A stretch of 10,703 bases of DNA from Proteobacteria bacterium UBA4575 (GTDB taxonomy: Bacteria > Pseudomonadota > Gammaproteobacteria > UBA4575): positions 387-11,089 of the forward strand of contig DGKH01000056.1 of assembly GCA_002386945.1 (NCBI GenBank), in the 5' to 3' direction. This document shows, in pieces, positions 7,809 through 10,703 of this stretch (position 1 is its first letter; each line of letters opens with the position of its first letter). The position numbers and the translations under genes were made by a program. The notes under the pieces are model-generated. The model had not been told where the DNA came from, did no database searches, and saw only the letters and a program-made list of their open reading frames with translations.

Positions 7809-8825
7809 TCACTCCACTTCATATTCAGCCTCTAATATCCATGGGCTATAAGTAGGGTTACCTTCGTTATTAACATTTTTCAACCGTTGCAAGACACTAT
7901 TATGAACCACAGGCTTATCTGTCCTTTTTGAATCCCAAAAACGATTTTTTTGTCGGTAAAATTTACCAAAAAATCCCTCACGAGAATTATGCATGAATCC
8001 GTTTATATTTCCTTCGATAGAAACCGTATGTTTCTGGTACATGATCAGACCATGTTTAACAGCCATATCCTGCATCCATAGCAATGGAATATTAGACAAC
8101 TCTTGCTCCTCATAACCACCGCCAACATCAGTATGCATTCCACAGAACCATACTTGCTTAACAGTTTGATACGACAATATTTCTTGACTCCATAGTATCG
8201 GATGAAAAACTTCTCGTTCATCATCAATCGCTAAGGCATGGTAAGCATTCTCAACAGTTTCGCTCAATTTAAAGTTATGAAATTTATGTTTTAACGTGGG
8301 GATCATACTTGTTAGAGCATCGATAAATTTAATTGGGACGCCTAATGCGGCAACAGTATCGTAGCAACCAAGAAATCGAATGCTTGTCCACATGGTGTGG
8401 TGAGAGGATACAAATTCACTTGCTTTTCGTTTGCGTTTTGCATCGTCTTTAATTCGGTAAATTTTGTAAGCATCGCCTATCAGACCCGAACAAGATCTTG
8501 GCAATATTCCAAAATAATGAATGAAGCTTGACAGACTTCGAACTGTCGCCGCGCCACGACTAAATCCAAACAAGTAGATTTGATCACCCGCCTCATAATT
8601 CTCAAATATAAAGGTGTAACACTCCTTTATATTCTTTGATATACCCGCGCCGCCAATATTTCCAGACAGTTTTCGCCGCCCCGTACCTATACCTCTATCA
8701 TAGAAAGATATTTGATCCAGAGTACGATCTTCAATCATATTGAATAGTTTATAAATATTCGTGTTTATACCTTTACCGCCCTCCTGTCCGGTGCCATCAG
8801 AAAATATCACGATATTTTTTGGCAT
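7809..8825 (-). CDS. DUF2235 domain protein, Tle1-like alpha/beta hydrolase
   Basis: A 338-residue protein consisting essentially of one DUF2235 domain, the catalytic domain of Tle1-type phospholipases. It starts with NIVIFSDGTGQEGG, the family's N-terminal FDGTGN-like motif. The nucleophile elbow is GFSRGA (87-92, Ser89). Further family landmarks are FLGCYDTVAALG (Asp156), AIDDEREVFHPILW (about 199-212) and GMHTDVGGGY (229-238) with conserved His/Asp. A triad is plausible, but I cannot assign its acid and histidine firmly. There is no signal peptide or membrane helix. No VgrG, PAAR, Hcp, adaptor or immunity gene is adjacent, so a type VI effector role is not supported by context. A strong AAAGGAG Shine-Dalgarno (8832-8838) sits six bases before the ATG. 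An attC-like site follows the stop by four bases, suggesting a mobile cassette gene. Confidence 0.87.
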   Translation of the reverse strand: MPKNIVIFSDGTGQEGGKGINTNIYKLFNMIEDRTLDQISFYDRGIGTGRRKLSGNIGGAGISKNIKECYTFIFENYEAGDQIYLFGFSRGAATVRSLSSFIHYFGILPRSCSGLIGDAYKIYRIKDDAKRKRKASEFVSSHHTMWTSIRFLGCYDTVAALGVPIKFIDALTSMIPTLKHKFHNFKLSETVENAYHALAIDDEREVFHPILWSQEILSYQTVKQVWFCGMHTDVGGGYEEQELSNIPLLWMQDMAVKHGLIMYQKHTVSIEGNINGFMHNSREGFFGKFYRQKNRFWDSKRTDKPVVHNSVLQRLKNVNNEGNPTYSPWILEAEYEVE

Positions 8826-8831
8826 ATTATG

Positions 8832-8838
8832 CTCCTTT
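8832..8838 (-). promoter_or_regulatory. Strong Shine-Dalgarno of the DUF2235 gene
   Basis: On the minus strand AAAGGAG is followed by six bases and the ATG, close to ideal. The folA, thyA, DUF255 and transporter ATPase genes have no comparable site, so this one stands out in the window and fixes the DUF2235 start. Confidence 0.8.
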
Positions 8839-8882
8839 CAGTCTGCCTTAATAAAAATGTTGCCGCGTGCAGTACCTTGTTA

Positions 8883-10430
8883 TTAATGATTTTTAGGCTC
8901 TATGAGCCCTGAAAACTTTACGCCCGATAACAAAGCCATCTCTCTATGCCAAGTTGCTAAATCATCTATATTGAATAGATTTAACGATTCGTGGCCACAT
9001 GCCCTCGCCATAACCTGCATGAGCTCAACAGACGCATCAAAGAAGTTTCTTAATTGCATCGCCGACTTTTCAACGTTTAGTCGTTGTCGCAAATCAGATT
9101 TTTGTGTTGCTATGCCAGCAGGGCAATTATTAGTGTGACATATACGCGCCGCCACACAGCCTATTGCTTGCATAGCACTATTTGATATGGCGACACCATC
9201 AGCACCTAAGGCCATTGCTTTTACAAAATCCATAGGCGTACGTAAGCCACCTGTAATGATAAGGCTTACTTGACCACTCACTCCTTGCTCATCCAGATAA
9301 CGCCGTGCCCGTGCTAGCGCAGGTATAGTAGGGATACTTATATGATCTCGGAACATTTCTGGTGCGGCACCGGTACCACCTCCACGGCCATCCAATATGA
9401 TGTAGTCAGCACTCGCATCCAATGCAAATTGAATGTCTTTTTCAAGATGGTTGGCACTCAGTTTAAAACCAATAGGAATACCGCCGGTCACTTCACGTAC
9501 ACGATCAGCGAATTTTTTGTAATCTTTAACCGTATGTAAGCCTGTAAATGTTGCTGGTGATATTGCTGGCTCACCCTCGGGAATGGCTCGTATTTCTGAA
9601 ATTTTACCAATATTTTTATTACCAGGAAGATGCCCTCCCGTCCCTGTTTTTGCGCCTTGCCCACCTTTGAAGTGAAAAGCCTGAACATTTTTTAATTTCG
9701 CTTCATCATATCCAAATTGCGCACTCGCCAATTCATAAAAATAGCGAGAGTTAGCAGCCTGTTCCCCTGGCAACATTCCCCCTTCACCCGAACAAATACC
9801 AGTGCCGGCTAATTCAGCCCCTTTCGATAAGGACAGTTTTGCTTCTTCTGACAATGCCCCAAAACTCATATCAGAGACAAATAAAGGGATTTTCAATTTC
9901 AGTGGTTTTTTAGCTCTTGATCCAATAACTAATTCAGTACTAACGGCAATATCTTCGAGTAAAGGTTTAGTCGCCATCTGAGCGGTCATGACTTGAATAT
10001 CATCCCAATGCGGTAGTAAATGACGAGGCACTCCCATAGAAGTCATAGGGCCATGATGCCCTGTTTTTGATAAACCCTCTCTAGCTAACTGATGTATAAA
10101 CTCGACCGTAGGTTCGTCTACCGTAGCCTTAGCAATAGGCATTTTATTGTCGTTAGCTTGAATGCCTGGCCCTTCTTTACCTATTGCATCATCATCAAAC
10201 TGATTATGAGCGCCATCACAAAATGGTAAGTTTGCCGAATGTTTGCACTGACACAAAAAAACGTCACCAGATTTATCAGCTGCAAATGCCTGTGGTTTAA
10301 ATTCGGTTCCAGCGTGCGAGCCGTCACAAAAGGGTTGATTATAGGAACGACCACAGGTGCAAAAGTAATATTCCTTGCCTTCTGTCACCTCGACTTTTAC
10401 GGGCTTGTTATTCGCTATTATTGGCTTCAT
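8883..10430 (-). CDS. Tandem CDGSH iron-sulfur motifs fused to a glutamate synthase-type FMN/3Fe-4S domain
   Basis: A 515-residue fusion. The N-terminus holds two CDGSH [2Fe-2S] motifs, each with the full C-X-C-X2-S-X3-P-X-C-D-G-(S/A)-H ligand set: Cys24, Cys26, Cys35, His39 and Cys60, Cys62, Cys71, His75. From about residue 110 to 500 follows the catalytic domain of the glutamate synthase large subunit (GltB-type TIM barrel). It contains LDGRGGGTGAAP (346-357) and ITGGLRT (392-398) for FMN, and the CX5CX4C [3Fe-4S] ligands Cys425, Cys431 and Cys436 in GCVAARICHTNNCPAG. There is no N-terminal glutaminase domain and no adjacent FAD/NADPH subunit, so ammonia and electrons would have to come from elsewhere, or it catalyses a different flavin reaction. 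The CDGSH clusters could be the electron entry point (inference). The ATG at 10430 has a GGAA about eight bases upstream. The DUF2235 gene follows after 57 bases. Confidence 0.9.
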   Translation of the reverse strand: MKPIIANNKPVKVEVTEGKEYYFCTCGRSYNQPFCDGSHAGTEFKPQAFAADKSGDVFLCQCKHSANLPFCDGAHNQFDDDAIGKEGPGIQANDNKMPIAKATVDEPTVEFIHQLAREGLSKTGHHGPMTSMGVPRHLLPHWDDIQVMTAQMATKPLLEDIAVSTELVIGSRAKKPLKLKIPLFVSDMSFGALSEEAKLSLSKGAELAGTGICSGEGGMLPGEQAANSRYFYELASAQFGYDEAKLKNVQAFHFKGGQGAKTGTGGHLPGNKNIGKISEIRAIPEGEPAISPATFTGLHTVKDYKKFADRVREVTGGIPIGFKLSANHLEKDIQFALDASADYIILDGRGGGTGAAPEMFRDHISIPTIPALARARRYLDEQGVSGQVSLIITGGLRTPMDFVKAMALGADGVAISNSAMQAIGCVAARICHTNNCPAGIATQKSDLRQRLNVEKSAMQLRNFFDASVELMQVMARACGHESLNLFNIDDLATWHREMALLSGVKFSGLIEPKNH

Positions 10431-10703
10431 AAATCAGTTCCAGATGTGTGCGGTATAACGCTGAACAGAACTATACCAACAACTTTTTACAAGTGCTTAC
10501 ACCGACACTGCACAGCAATTTCAATCGGACTATACGCTGTCTTTATATACGGTTGAGACTAGTCACTCTAAAAATAGAAGCTTTTCAGGTTATTTAACCT
10601 CTGGGACTTCGGCTTTATCTTATTGCCTAATATGCACGTCAAATGAGCCAGCAATTCTTGAACTCTTCTGTTTTTTCAGTCTGAGCGAACAAAAATTATA
10701 GTT
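10431..10703. other. Upstream non-coding stretch
   Basis: These 273 bases hold no gene I can support. They contain the promoter candidate above, an attC-like but weak inverted repeat at about 10453-10552, and a short palindrome AGGTTA-TT-TAACCT (10587-10600) that could be an operator. The sequence is AT-rich. The neighbouring gene beyond 10703 is out of view. Confidence 0.5.
10470..10478 (-). promoter_or_regulatory. Possible extended -10 promoter of the CDGSH-glutamate synthase gene
   Basis: On the minus strand TGGTATAGT provides a TGn extension and a TATAGT -10 box about 40 bases before the ATG at 10430. No -35 lies at the usual distance. The box sits within a group of TATAC/GTATA repeats, so it may be incidental. 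Confidence 0.35.

Noticed and set aside
7809..8825. A type VI secretion effector with its immunity gene.
   Set aside because: Only the hydrolase domain resembles Tle1. No VgrG, Hcp, PAAR, adaptor or lipoprotein immunity gene is adjacent within the window.
10239..10556. A 105-residue open frame on the plus strand overlapping the start of the CDGSH-glutamate synthase gene.
   Set aside because: About two thirds is antisense to the CDGSH motifs and the rest runs into non-coding AT-rich DNA. The translation shows no family features.
1..10703. CRISPR arrays, tRNA or rRNA genes, insertion sequences, integrase or phage genes.
   Set aside because: I saw no regularly spaced direct repeats, cloverleaf-type sequence, transposase or integrase motifs, or terminal inverted repeats with target duplications anywhere in the window.

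Overview
The window looks like chromosomal DNA of a gammaproteobacterium. The first 5.5 kb carry a housekeeping arrangement typical of that class: apaG-apaH on the plus strand converge on a folA-thyA-lgt block on the minus strand. Protein lengths are close or identical to the Escherichia coli ones (ApaG 125, ThyA 264 residues). I cannot place the genus. The base composition is about even in the first 7.7 kb and clearly more AT-rich after that.

Layout. 13-1243: apaG and apaH, probably the tail of an rsmA-apaG-apaH operon. 1245-1267: a perfect hairpin between the convergent apaH and folA. 1275-3370 (minus): lgt-thyA-folA, closely packed, with thyA and folA overlapping by four bases. 3473-5533 (plus): a large DUF255/thioredoxin-fold protein, divergent from lgt. 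5684-7670 (plus): an extended -10 promoter followed by a PCu(A)C-type copper-chaperone lipoprotein and a two-gene ABC transporter (permease and ATPase) of the TupBC tungstate/molybdate type, with no substrate-binding protein gene beside it. 7718-7804: an 87-base imperfect inverted repeat that looks like an integron attC recombination site. 7809-10430 (minus): a DUF2235 (Tle1-like alpha/beta hydrolase) gene, and upstream of it a gene for two CDGSH iron-sulfur motifs fused to a glutamate-synthase FMN/3Fe-4S domain. 10431-10703: upstream DNA with no convincing gene.

How it fits together. folA and thyA are metabolically coupled: ThyA turns methylene-THF into dihydrofolate and FolA reduces it back. 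Lgt modifies prolipoproteins such as the copper chaperone encoded further along. From about 7.72 kb onward the content looks like an accessory insertion: lower GC, a strong Shine-Dalgarno on the DUF2235 gene that its neighbours lack, and the attC-like site four bases after that gene's stop codon, where a gene cassette carries it. No integrase, transposase, tRNA, rRNA or CRISPR array was seen. The most interesting reading is that the DUF2235 gene, perhaps with the CDGSH-glutamate synthase gene, is an integron-type cassette (or a remnant) lying outside a visible integron.
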